The position numbers were made by a program, and so were the translations under genes. Under the pieces are notes generated by a model. That model ran no database searches and was not told the DNA's origin. It saw nothing but the letters and a program-made list of their open reading frames with translations. This document shows positions 33,458 through 40,788 of a stretch of 64,000 nucleotides of DNA, piece after piece. Source of the stretch: Sphaerisporangium krabiense. Its GTDB lineage: Bacteria > Actinomycetota > Actinomycetes > Streptosporangiales > Streptosporangiaceae. The number at the start of each line of letters is the position of its first letter. Position 1 is the stretch's first letter. The DNA is taken from positions 1,240,001 through 1,304,000 of the forward strand of contig NZ_JACHBR010000001.1 in assembly GCF_014200435.1 (NCBI RefSeq), read 5' to 3'.

Positions 33458-34138
33458 GTGCGAAGGCGAGTGTTCGTCAGGTGTGGCTGCCTGGCGTTGG
33501 TCTTCCTGCTCGCCGGTTTCGCGGTGTGGTGGGTGAGGAACAGGTCCCCTCTCTACCAGAGTGTGGTGACCGTCGCGTTCGTCACCAAGACGAGTCACTT
33601 CGCGGGCGAGGTGTACGACCACTTCACCGACAATCACATTTTCACCGCTCTGGCCACCGAACGTTTCTTCGACAACCCCGGCACGCGCGACCGTCTGCGC
33701 GCCATGGGGGGCACGGCCAAGTTCTCCTACGAGGTCGCGCACTGGGGCAACCAGGAGCTTCCGGTGTACGGCCAGCCGTACGCCACGCTGCAGTCGCTTT
33801 CCAGTGACCCGAAGGAATCGATCGACACGCTGAACCTCGCGCTCAAGCTTCTCACCCAGAAGCTGGCGGCCCTGCAGACCTCGGCGGGCGCGAACGGCCG
33901 CGTGATGATCAAGTGGGAGATGATCGGCTCCATCCTGGGGCCGCAGCGGCAGCCTCTGCAGAAGAGCCGCGCCATCGCCGGCATCGGGCTGAGCGCGATG
34001 CTGGTGACCGTCGTGGTCATGAGGCTGACCCGCGACCGCAGCCGCGACACTCCCGGCCGTCCCTCGGAGTCGCTGCTGATGACGCCCGGCACGCCACGGC
34101 GGCCGAGGCCGTCCCGCCTGGCCGGGACGAACACCTAG
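33458..34138 (+). CDS. Two-TM membrane protein, possibly a second Wzz-like protein
   Basis: A 226-residue protein with TM1 at about 9-26, an extracytoplasmic region of about 145 residues (SPLYQSVVTVAFVTKTSHFAG and following), TM2 near 172-188 and a short basic tail. This layout echoes the Wzz-like protein encoded divergently next to it, but no Wzz signature is strong enough to name it. No clear ribosome binding site precedes the GTG; another GTG at 33470 has AAGG only 3 bases away. Role in polysaccharide assembly is inferred from context only. Confidence 0.55.
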   Translation: MRRRVFVRCGCLALVFLLAGFAVWWVRNRSPLYQSVVTVAFVTKTSHFAGEVYDHFTDNHIFTALATERFFDNPGTRDRLRAMGGTAKFSYEVAHWGNQELPVYGQPYATLQSLSSDPKESIDTLNLALKLLTQKLAALQTSAGANGRVMIKWEMIGSILGPQRQPLQKSRAIAGIGLSAMLVTVVVMRLTRDRSRDTPGRPSESLLMTPGTPRRPRPSRLAGTNT

Positions 34139-34213
34139 TGCCCGTTCCCGCGGGTGACCCGCGCTCCGGCGACCCCGCTGTGGAGCGTTCCCAGACCAGC
34201 CCTGGAGCCCTTC

Positions 34214-35164
34214 GTGACTTCCTCGCTGCGCCGCCTGACCTTTCTCGCCGTGGTCGCCGTCCTGCCGGCCGCGGCCCTCGCCGGCTGCGCCGGGCGTGAC
34301 GCGGGGCCGGACACCCGCGATCCCTTGCCCAGCCGCACGCCCGCCACCTCGGCGTCCCCCACCGTCGCCGTGTCGCCGACCGGCACGGAGGCGCCGATCG
34401 GGGGCGGCTTCCCGTCGGCCCAGACCACCGGGCTGCGCCCGGGCGTCCCGCTCAAGAAGGTGGGCGAGGTGACGGTCATGAAGGAGGGCGCCGTGGTGGA
34501 GAACCTGGAGGTCCACGGCAAGCTCAACATCAAGGCGAACAACGTCACCGTGCGCAACGTGCGGGTGATCGGCGAGGGCGACTGGTCGATCATCCAGGCC
34601 GAGGGCTTCTCGGGCGCGGTCATCGAGGACTGCGAGATCTCCGGGGACGGCACGGTGAAGGCGCAGTGGGGCGTGCTCAACCAGGGCGGGCCGATCACCG
34701 TGCGCCGGGCGAACATCCACACCGTGTCCAACTCGTTCGGCAGCGACCACGGCCTCATCGAGGACTCCTACCTGCACGACTTCAAGGAGTTCCCCGGCGA
34801 CCACGTGACCGGTCCGCAGGCCAACGGGTCCCCGCAGAAGGGGCTGTCGCTGACGATCCGGCACAACACGATCCTGAACCAGCTCTCGCAGACCTCGGCG
34901 ATCTCGCTCTACCAGGACTTCAGCCGGGCTCACGACGTGCTGATCGAGAACAACCTGCTCGGCGGCGGCGGGTACGCGATCTACGGCGGGGCCGGGAAGT
35001 TCGGGACGCCGACGAACATCAAGATCCTCAACAACGTCTTCACCCGCCGCCTGTTCCCCAAGGGCGGCTTCTGGGGGCCGATCACGTACTTCGAGCCCAA
35101 GGGCGAGGGCAACCGCTTCGAGGGCAACGTGTGGGAGGACACGCGCGAGGCCATCAAGCCCTGA
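34214..35164 (+). CDS. Lipoprotein with right-handed beta-helix domain
   Basis: I chose GTG at 34214 (GGAG 6 bases upstream). The product begins with a lipoprotein signal ending in the lipobox LAGC (Cys about 24), then a short Ser/Thr/Pro linker, then a parallel beta-helix (about 75-316). The helix is clearly paralogous to the C-terminal domain of the protein at 2099-3907: both have VVENLEVxGxxNI, GLIEDSYLHD, a QDF motif and a WEDxR/GNVWED end. It should be anchored outside the membrane and may bind or cleave glycan; catalytic residues cannot be assigned. Confidence 0.8.
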   Translation: MTSSLRRLTFLAVVAVLPAAALAGCAGRDAGPDTRDPLPSRTPATSASPTVAVSPTGTEAPIGGGFPSAQTTGLRPGVPLKKVGEVTVMKEGAVVENLEVHGKLNIKANNVTVRNVRVIGEGDWSIIQAEGFSGAVIEDCEISGDGTVKAQWGVLNQGGPITVRRANIHTVSNSFGSDHGLIEDSYLHDFKEFPGDHVTGPQANGSPQKGLSLTIRHNTILNQLSQTSAISLYQDFSRAHDVLIENNLLGGGGYAIYGGAGKFGTPTNIKILNNVFTRRLFPKGGFWGPITYFEPKGEGNRFEGNVWEDTREAIKP

Positions 35165-35190
35165 GGCGCGTCCTCCCGGGCGGCGGCGTC

Positions 35191-36207
35191 TCAGGTCGCG
35201 GCGGGCGAGAAGGCGTCGCGCATCAGCAGCCGCGGCCGGCCGGAGCCGTCGGCGGGCACCGTCCACACGTCGGAGCTGTCGCCGCGCAGCTTGCTGTACA
35301 TCACCGTGTGGTCGTCCAGCCAGGCCGCCTGGTCGTCGACGTTGGTGTTCTCGGCCAGTTCGGTCTCGCGGCCGCTCGCGAGGTCGAGCTGGTAGAGGCG
35401 CCAGGGGTCGCTCTCGCCGCCGACGCGCTTCTTGTAGACGACGCGGGTGCCGTCGGGGGACAGCGAGGGGCACTCGGCGTTGTCGCGCAGCACGCGCATC
35501 CTGCGCTTGGCGAAGTCGCCCTGGACGAGGTAGGTCCGGCCGGCCGTGGAGACGGTCGCGTAGAAGCGGTTGTCGTCGGAGGCGAAGGTCACGCCCCAGT
35601 AGTTGAGGTCGATCGGCGAGTGGATGCGGCCGTCCTTCTCCAGCGTGAACTCCTCCAGGCTCTTGACCAGCGTGCCGGTGCGGGTGTCCAGGACGCCCGC
35701 GCGGGTGGAGAAGCCGACGCTGAGGTAGGAGTCGCCGGAGACGAAGAACGTCCAGGCCACCATGCGTCCGCTGGCCGAGACCCGGGCCCGGCTGGGGATG
35801 CCGGCCAGGGGCACGCGGCGGGTCTCGCGCAGCCGCTCGTCCAGGACGATGGCCTCGGAGCCGACGGTGAGGGTGGCGCCGACGCGCAGGCACACGCCGG
35901 TGCCCGCCGCGGCGTAGAACCGCTTGCAGCGCAGCCCGGTGCTCGCCGTCCGTCCCTCGCCGCCCGGGGGCACGGCGACGACCATGCCGCTGTCGGCGGA
36001 CGGGCCGGCGCCGACCATCATGATCTCGCCGCGGGGCAGCGTGGTCTGCCGCGGGGCGGCCGAGGCGCCCTGCCGCGGGACGGCGGCGGGGGACGGCGTG
36101 GCGGCACGGGCGCGCAGGATGTACACGGTGCCCGCGGCGGCGAGCAGCGCGACCGCGGCGACCAGGACGAGGACGCGGCCCCGGGTGGACAGGCCGGAGG
36201 CGTTCAC
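35191..36207 (-). CDS. Membrane-anchored TolB/PD40-like beta-propeller protein
   Basis: A 338-residue protein with an N-terminal TM anchor (about 10-30) followed by repeated blades containing PD40-type motifs (ECPSLSPDGTRVVYKKRV, WRLYQLDLASGRETEL, DDQAAWLDDHTVMYSKL, DVWTVPADGSGRPRLL). It faces the outside and probably mediates protein or glycan binding. I chose GTG at 36207, although its ribosome binding site is weak. It lies 76 bp behind the acyltransferase gene on the same strand. Function unknown. Confidence 0.68.
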   Translation of the reverse strand: MNASGLSTRGRVLVLVAAVALLAAAGTVYILRARAATPSPAAVPRQGASAAPRQTTLPRGEIMMVGAGPSADSGMVVAVPPGGEGRTASTGLRCKRFYAAAGTGVCLRVGATLTVGSEAIVLDERLRETRRVPLAGIPSRARVSASGRMVAWTFFVSGDSYLSVGFSTRAGVLDTRTGTLVKSLEEFTLEKDGRIHSPIDLNYWGVTFASDDNRFYATVSTAGRTYLVQGDFAKRRMRVLRDNAECPSLSPDGTRVVYKKRVGGESDPWRLYQLDLASGRETELAENTNVDDQAAWLDDHTVMYSKLRGDSSDVWTVPADGSGRPRLLMRDAFSPAAT

Positions 36208-36283
36208 GCCGCACCGCCGGTTGGGACGTTCCAATGGGGGGACGGAGCGGTCAGGTGGCCGCCGCGCGCCGTGTACGCGCCTC

Positions 36284-36934
36284 TCATGGGGTGGTGTCCT
36301 TGTCCGTGGGTGATTGTCCGGCCTGTCCGTCCGATGCGGTGTACGGGCCGCTGAGGACGCCGTCGTCCTCGGTGTACAGCTCCCCCTTCGCCGGGCAACG
36401 CCACCGGCCGGGCGACACCTGCTCCAGCGGCACGCCCGCGCGCCCCACCCAGCCCATGCGCCGCGCGGGCACGCCGGCCACGAGCGCGAAGTCGGGGACG
36501 TCCCTGGTGACGACCGCGCCCGCGGCCACCAGGGCGTGGCGGCCGATCGTGCGCCCGGCGACGACGACGGCCCGCGCGCCGACCGACGCGCCCTCGCGGA
36601 CGACCACACCGGCGGCGGTCCAGTCGCCGTCGCGTTTCAGCGCGCCGTCCACGTCGGTGGAGCGGGGATAGACGTCGTTGGTCAGGACGGCGGCCGGGCC
36701 GATGAAGACGCCGTCCTCCAGCACGGCCGGCTCGTACACCAGCGCGTAGTTCTGCAGCTTGACCCGGTCGCCGATCCGGACGCCAGGCCCGACGTAGGAA
36801 CCGCGGCCGAGGATGCAGCCCTCGCCGAGCACCGCCCCCTCGCGGACCTGCGCCAGGTGCCAGACCGCGCTGTCCTCGCCGATCTTCGCGCTGGGGTCCA
36901 CGTCGGCGGTGGGCGCGATTCGCGGTTCTGTCAT
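36284..36934 (-). CDS. Left-handed beta-helix N-acetyltransferase (WlbB/WbpD-like)
   Basis: A 216-residue hexapeptide-repeat acyltransferase: IAPTADVDPSAKIGEDSAVW, VREGAVLGEGCILGRGSYVG, and NYALVYEPAVLEDGVFIGP match the WlbB/WbpD type that acetylates UDP-3-amino-2-acetamido sugars with acetyl-CoA. Together with the Gfo/Idh oxidoreductase at 9986 and aminotransferase at 17740 it would complete a WlbA-WlbC-WlbB-like branch, though 18 kb apart. The C-terminal 40 residues after CPAKGELYTEDDG are an extra tail. I chose ATG at 36934 (AAGGGA 7 bases upstream) over the adjacent GTG at 36937. Confidence 0.82.
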   Translation of the reverse strand: MTEPRIAPTADVDPSAKIGEDSAVWHLAQVREGAVLGEGCILGRGSYVGPGVRIGDRVKLQNYALVYEPAVLEDGVFIGPAAVLTNDVYPRSTDVDGALKRDGDWTAAGVVVREGASVGARAVVVAGRTIGRHALVAAGAVVTRDVPDFALVAGVPARRMGWVGRAGVPLEQVSPGRWRCPAKGELYTEDDGVLSGPYTASDGQAGQSPTDKDTTP

Positions 36935-36969
36935 CACACATTCCCTTTCAGGGTGGATACTTCGGAACT

Positions 36970-37809
36970 ATGCCAAGCGCGAGCGTAATCATCCCGGCAC
37001 ACAATGAAGCCCGGGTAATCGGCCGCCTTCTGGAGCGCCTGCTCGCGGAGGCCAGGGACGGCGAGTTCGACATCGTGGTGGTGGCCAACGGCTGCGAGGA
37101 CGACACCGCGGACGTCGCCCGGGGGTACGGCGTGCGCGTGGTCGAGACGGAGATCCCCTCCAAGCGGGAGGCGCTGCGCCTCGGCGACGAGGCGGCCACC
37201 GGCCACCCGCGCGTCTACCTGGACGCCGACGTGCAGATGGGCACCGCGGACCTGCGTCTGTTGCGCGACGCGCTGGCCGTGCCCGGCGGGCCGCTCGCCG
37301 CGGCTCCGGAACGTTCCCTGGTGCTGGACGACCGGCCGTGGCCGGTCCGCGCGTACTACGCGGTGTGGACGCGGCTGCCCGCCGTGCGGGAGGGGTTGTT
37401 CGGCCGCGGCGTGATCGCGGTCTCGGAGGAGGGCAACCGCCGCATCATGGACCTGCCGCCGGTCATGGGCGACGACCTGGCCGCGTCGCTGGCCTTCGCG
37501 CCCGGTGAGCGGCGGGTGGTGCGGACGGCGCGCGCGGTCATCCACCCGCCCCGCACCCTCGGCGACCTGCTGCGCCGCCGTGTGCGGGCGGTGACGGTGG
37601 TCGCCGAGATCGAACAGGGCCCGATCTCGGGCCAGGAGGCCCGCACGGGCCTGCGCGACCTCGTGGGGATCGCGGGCCGCGCGCCGTGGCTTCTGCCGCA
37701 TCTCGTGGTGTTTCTCGCGGTGACGCTCGTCGCGCGGGCGCGGGCCCGCCGCGCGGTGAAGGCCAAGGACTACACCACGTGGCTGCGCGACGAGAGCAGC
37801 AGGACCTGA
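36970..37809 (+). CDS. Family 2 glycosyltransferase
   Basis: A 279-residue GT-A enzyme: SVIIPAHNEARVIGRLLERL at the N-terminus, IVVVANGCEDDTADVA, and the metal-binding DxD in VYLDADVQM. MGDDLAASLAF and IHPPRTLGDLLRRRVR follow, and one C-terminal TM helix (about 232-252) holds it at the membrane. It probably transfers a sugar to a lipid-linked acceptor. It diverges from the acyltransferase gene with only 35 bp between starts, and converges with the WecG-like gene. No ribosome binding site is obvious, so its transcript may be leaderless. Confidence 0.82.
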   Translation: MPSASVIIPAHNEARVIGRLLERLLAEARDGEFDIVVVANGCEDDTADVARGYGVRVVETEIPSKREALRLGDEAATGHPRVYLDADVQMGTADLRLLRDALAVPGGPLAAAPERSLVLDDRPWPVRAYYAVWTRLPAVREGLFGRGVIAVSEEGNRRIMDLPPVMGDDLAASLAFAPGERRVVRTARAVIHPPRTLGDLLRRRVRAVTVVAEIEQGPISGQEARTGLRDLVGIAGRAPWLLPHLVVFLAVTLVARARARRAVKAKDYTTWLRDESSRT

Positions 37810-37816
37810 ACGTGCC

Positions 37817-37839
37817 GCGGGAAGGTCAGCCCTTCCCGC
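37817..37839. terminator. Convergent terminator overlapping the end of the WecG-like gene
   Basis: The arms GCGGGAAGG (37817-37825) and CCTTCCCGC (37831-37839) form a 9-bp perfect stem with a 5-base loop. It lies in the 16-bp gap between convergent genes and runs into the last codons of the minus-strand gene. Confidence 0.6.
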
Positions 37840-38596
37840 CGCGCCTTCCCAGGCCCTGGACGTACTCCTTCACCACCATCCACGCGAACCTGGTGTTGGT
37901 GGAGAGGTAGCGGGGGCCGAGCCGCAGCGGCTCCTGCAGGAACCGGTACAGCCACTCCAGGCCGACCTTCTGCCACAGGGCGGGGGCCCGGCGGACCTTG
38001 CCGGCGAACACGTCGAACGACCCGCCCACGCCGTGGATCACCCCGGCCTTGACGTCGTCGGCGTACCGCGCGCAGAAGATCTCCTTCTTGGGCGAGGTCA
38101 TGCCGAGGAACAGCAGGTCGGGCCGGGACGCTCCGATCTCGGCGGCCACGAACGGCGCGTCCTCGTCGGTGAAGTACCCGTCGCGCGCGCCGGCGATGAC
38201 CAGGCCGGGGTAGTCGGCCCTGACCCGCTCGACCACGCGGTCCAGGACCTCCTGCCGGGCGCCGAGGAAGTAGGCGCGGTGGCCGCGTCGCGCGCCCTCC
38301 GCCATGAGCGAGGTGAACAGGTCGATGCCGGCGACCCGCTCGGGCAGCGGCCTGCCGAGGATCCGCGAGGCCCACACGACGGCCTGGCCGTCGGCCACGA
38401 CCAGGTCGCAGGAGACCACGGACTCGCGCAGCGCCGGGTCCTGGCGCATGCGCACGGCCTTGGCCGCGTTGACCACGCCGATCGTCAGGTTCTCGCGGTT
38501 CTCGACCGCGGTGACGCACCGGGCGACGGTCTGCTCCATGGTCAGCGCGTCCAGGGACATGCCGAGGATCGCCGAACGGGGCGCGAGGCCGGTCAT
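37826..38596 (-). CDS. WecG/TagA/CpsF family glycosyltransferase
   Basis: A 256-residue GT26 enzyme. Conserved motifs include VVNAAKAVRMRQDPALRESV, DLVVADGQAVVWASR, AYFLGARQEV, FLGMTSPKKEIF and VGGSFDVFAGKVRRAP. Family members transfer N-acetylmannosaminuronic acid, ManNAc or glucose to an undecaprenyl-linked acceptor at the cytoplasmic face. The ATG overlaps the stop of the upstream gene (ATGA). It is the last gene of the minus-strand operon that starts at 46408. Confidence 0.87.
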   Translation of the reverse strand: MTGLAPRSAILGMSLDALTMEQTVARCVTAVENRENLTIGVVNAAKAVRMRQDPALRESVVSCDLVVADGQAVVWASRILGRPLPERVAGIDLFTSLMAEGARRGHRAYFLGARQEVLDRVVERVRADYPGLVIAGARDGYFTDEDAPFVAAEIGASRPDLLFLGMTSPKKEIFCARYADDVKAGVIHGVGGSFDVFAGKVRRAPALWQKVGLEWLYRFLQEPLRLGPRYLSTNTRFAWMVVKEYVQGLGRRGGKG

Positions 38597-39771
38597 CGCC
38601 CGCTCCCGGGCACGTCCCGCGGCAGCGAGAACACCCAGGCGTACAGCAGCCAGCCGAGCTCGTACGGGCGGCACTCGCGGTCCACGGCGAGCGGCGGGTA
38701 GATGCGGTCCAGCACGCCGAGCCTGGACCCCTGGCTGAGCGCGGACGCCAGGGCGCGGGCGCCCCTGACGATCTTCTTGGGGTCGTCCCTGGCGGCCTTG
38801 CGCCAGGTCAGGTCGAGCTCCTCGACGATCAGCTCGTCGTCGACCTCGGGCCGGGAGGTCATCCAGTGCAGGCCGAGGGCGATCTCCTTCATGTAGGAGG
38901 TGCCGCCCGCGTCGGCGAGGTCGAGCAGGGCCATCGGCGCCATGGAGAGCTGGTGGACGCTGTAGACAGGGTAGCCCTCGACGACGCCGCCGGTGCGGGC
39001 GTCGTAGTGCCACCACCACTGGCCCTGCTCCCCCTGGGCCGTGCAGATGCCCGAGGCGATCCGCTCGGCGGCGTTCAGCGCCGCCTGGTCGCCGGTGTGG
39101 GCGTGCAGGCGGGCCAGGGCCTGCAAGGGGTACACCTGGTCGGCGAAGCAGCCGACGTGCGCCCGGTACCAGGAGGCGGGGCCGATGACGTGCCGGTACA
39201 GCCGGTCGTCGCCGAGCCCGGCGAGCAGGCGCTCGCGGGCGCGGGCCATGCGCTTCTCCAGCTCGCCGCCGGGGCGCAGGCGGTGCGCGGCGACGAGCGC
39301 GGCGAGTGCCCACGCGGCCTCGACGGTGTAGACCGGCTCGCCCTCGCGCAGCCCGGCCTCCAGCTCGGCCAGCCGCGCCAGGCCCTGGTCGAGCCCGGGG
39401 TGCCCGGCCTCGGCGGCGGCCCAGGTGATCAGGGCGGCGTCGCCGAGGTTGGTGACCTGCGGCAGCCCGCGGACGAGGTTGCCGACCAGGTCGCCGACGA
39501 GGTCCCCCGCCAGGGCGGCGCGCTGGCCGTCCTCGGGAAGCGGGGCGACGCCGAGGGCGACGATGGCGCTGTAGCGCACGCTGCGCCCCTCGGGGACGGC
39601 GGTCCAGCGGCCGTCGTCGCCGAGCTTTCCCCGCCTGGTGAAGACGAACTCACCATTGACGTACCCGGGAGGAAGCCCGCGGATCGAAAGATCGACCATG
39701 CGGTCGACCAGCTCCGCCGCGGACGCGTCGATCTCGGCGAGCGCACCGAGACGACCCTCATGGCGAGTCAT
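38593..39771 (-). CDS. Uncharacterised helical protein, possibly alpha/alpha-toroid (six-hairpin-like)
   Basis: A 392-residue protein without signal peptide or TM helix. It is rich in regularly spaced amphipathic helices (VTNLGDAALITWAAAEAG, VEAAWALAALVAAHR, VYPLQALARLHAHTG) and contains a Trp/Tyr/His-rich stretch, GQWWWHYDARTGGVVEGYP, as in alpha/alpha-barrel glycosidases and terpene-cyclase-like toroids. It sits inside the glycosyltransferase operon and is coupled by ATGA to the WecG-like gene. It might be a cytosolic glycosidase, lyase or sugar-binding scaffold; I do not recognise the family with confidence. Confidence 0.6.
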   Translation of the reverse strand: MTRHEGRLGALAEIDASAAELVDRMVDLSIRGLPPGYVNGEFVFTRRGKLGDDGRWTAVPEGRSVRYSAIVALGVAPLPEDGQRAALAGDLVGDLVGNLVRGLPQVTNLGDAALITWAAAEAGHPGLDQGLARLAELEAGLREGEPVYTVEAAWALAALVAAHRLRPGGELEKRMARARERLLAGLGDDRLYRHVIGPASWYRAHVGCFADQVYPLQALARLHAHTGDQAALNAAERIASGICTAQGEQGQWWWHYDARTGGVVEGYPVYSVHQLSMAPMALLDLADAGGTSYMKEIALGLHWMTSRPEVDDELIVEELDLTWRKAARDDPKKIVRGARALASALSQGSRLGVLDRIYPPLAVDRECRPYELGWLLYAWVFSLPRDVPGSGR

Positions 39772-39834
39772 CGCTCACCCCCCCAACCTTTCATGGTCGT
39801 TTTCATGTTCCGCGACATCGTGCCGCGGTGGAAT

Positions 39835-40788
39835 TCAGGCTTTCCGGGCATCCCAGCCTCCGGACCAGGTGGCGCGGCGCGCCCACAGCTCGGCCCAGTC
39901 GCCGCCCCGCGCCGTCGGACGGCCCTGCCGCCCGGCGTCCGGGGAGGAGACGCGGCGGCTCGCCGTGCCGCGCAGCCAGACCCCGAACAGCAGCAGGAAC
40001 GCGCCGAGCCCGCGCAGGCCGCGCGGGAAGTGGCGGCGCACGACGGTGATCTTGCCGGTGAACAGCAGGACGAGCTTGTCGAGGCTGGATGACGACAGGC
40101 CGCCGGGGTGGACGAACACGGCCCGGTCGGTGACCATCGGCCGGTGGCCGGCGGCCCGCGCCCGCAGGCACAGGTCGGCGTCCTCGCCGTACATGAAGAT
40201 GCGGGTGTCGAAGCCGCCCACCCGGTCCCACAGCGCGCGGTCGACGAGCATCAGCGCGCCGGTGACGATCGGCACCCGCCGCTCGCCGGTCCACATGACC
40301 GGGGACTCCGGGTCCAGGAGGCGGCTGCCGGGGAAGGCCGTGGACAGGCCGGTGGCGAAGCACAGCATCGACCACAGGGTGGGCCGTCCCCACCACGAGC
40401 GGGGGTCGTTGTCCCCCTCCCCGGTGACGCAGCGCCCGCCGACGATGCCCGCGCGCGGGTTGCGCGCCGCGCAGGCGAGCAGCTCGGTGAACGTCTCGGG
40501 CTGCACCTCGGCGTCGGGGTTGACGAAGACCAGGTGGCGTCCGCTGGCCACCTCTGCGCCCGCCACGCACCCTTCGGCGAAGCCGCCGTTCTCGTTCCTG
40601 GCCACCACGCGGGCCCAGGGGGCCGCCGCCCTGACGACCTCGACGGTGTCGTCGGGCGAGTTGTTGTCGACGACGACGACCTCGGCGTCCAGCGTCTTGG
40701 TGGCGCGCTCCACCGCGGCCAGGCAGCGCGCGATGTAGCCGGCGCTGCGGTAGGTCACGATGATCACGGTTAACACGGACTGGTTCAC
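39835..40788 (-). CDS. Family 2 glycosyltransferase (rhamnosyltransferase-like)
   Basis: A 317-residue GT-A enzyme: VIIVTYRSAGYIARCL, VVVDNNSPDDTVEVV, and VFVNPDAEVQPET with the Asp region used for metal/nucleotide binding; GGFDTRIFMYGEDADLCLR and VFVHPGG match the rhamnosyltransferase subgroup. A C-terminal amphipathic or TM-like helix (GLGAFLLLFGVWLRG) may dock it on the membrane. It starts with GTG in a GTGA overlap with the MFS gene. With rfbABD just upstream, dTDP-rhamnose is the likely donor. Confidence 0.84.
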   Translation of the reverse strand: MNQSVLTVIIVTYRSAGYIARCLAAVERATKTLDAEVVVVDNNSPDDTVEVVRAAAPWARVVARNENGGFAEGCVAGAEVASGRHLVFVNPDAEVQPETFTELLACAARNPRAGIVGGRCVTGEGDNDPRSWWGRPTLWSMLCFATGLSTAFPGSRLLDPESPVMWTGERRVPIVTGALMLVDRALWDRVGGFDTRIFMYGEDADLCLRARAAGHRPMVTDRAVFVHPGGLSSSSLDKLVLLFTGKITVVRRHFPRGLRGLGAFLLLFGVWLRGTASRRVSSPDAGRQGRPTARGGDWAELWARRATWSGGWDARKA

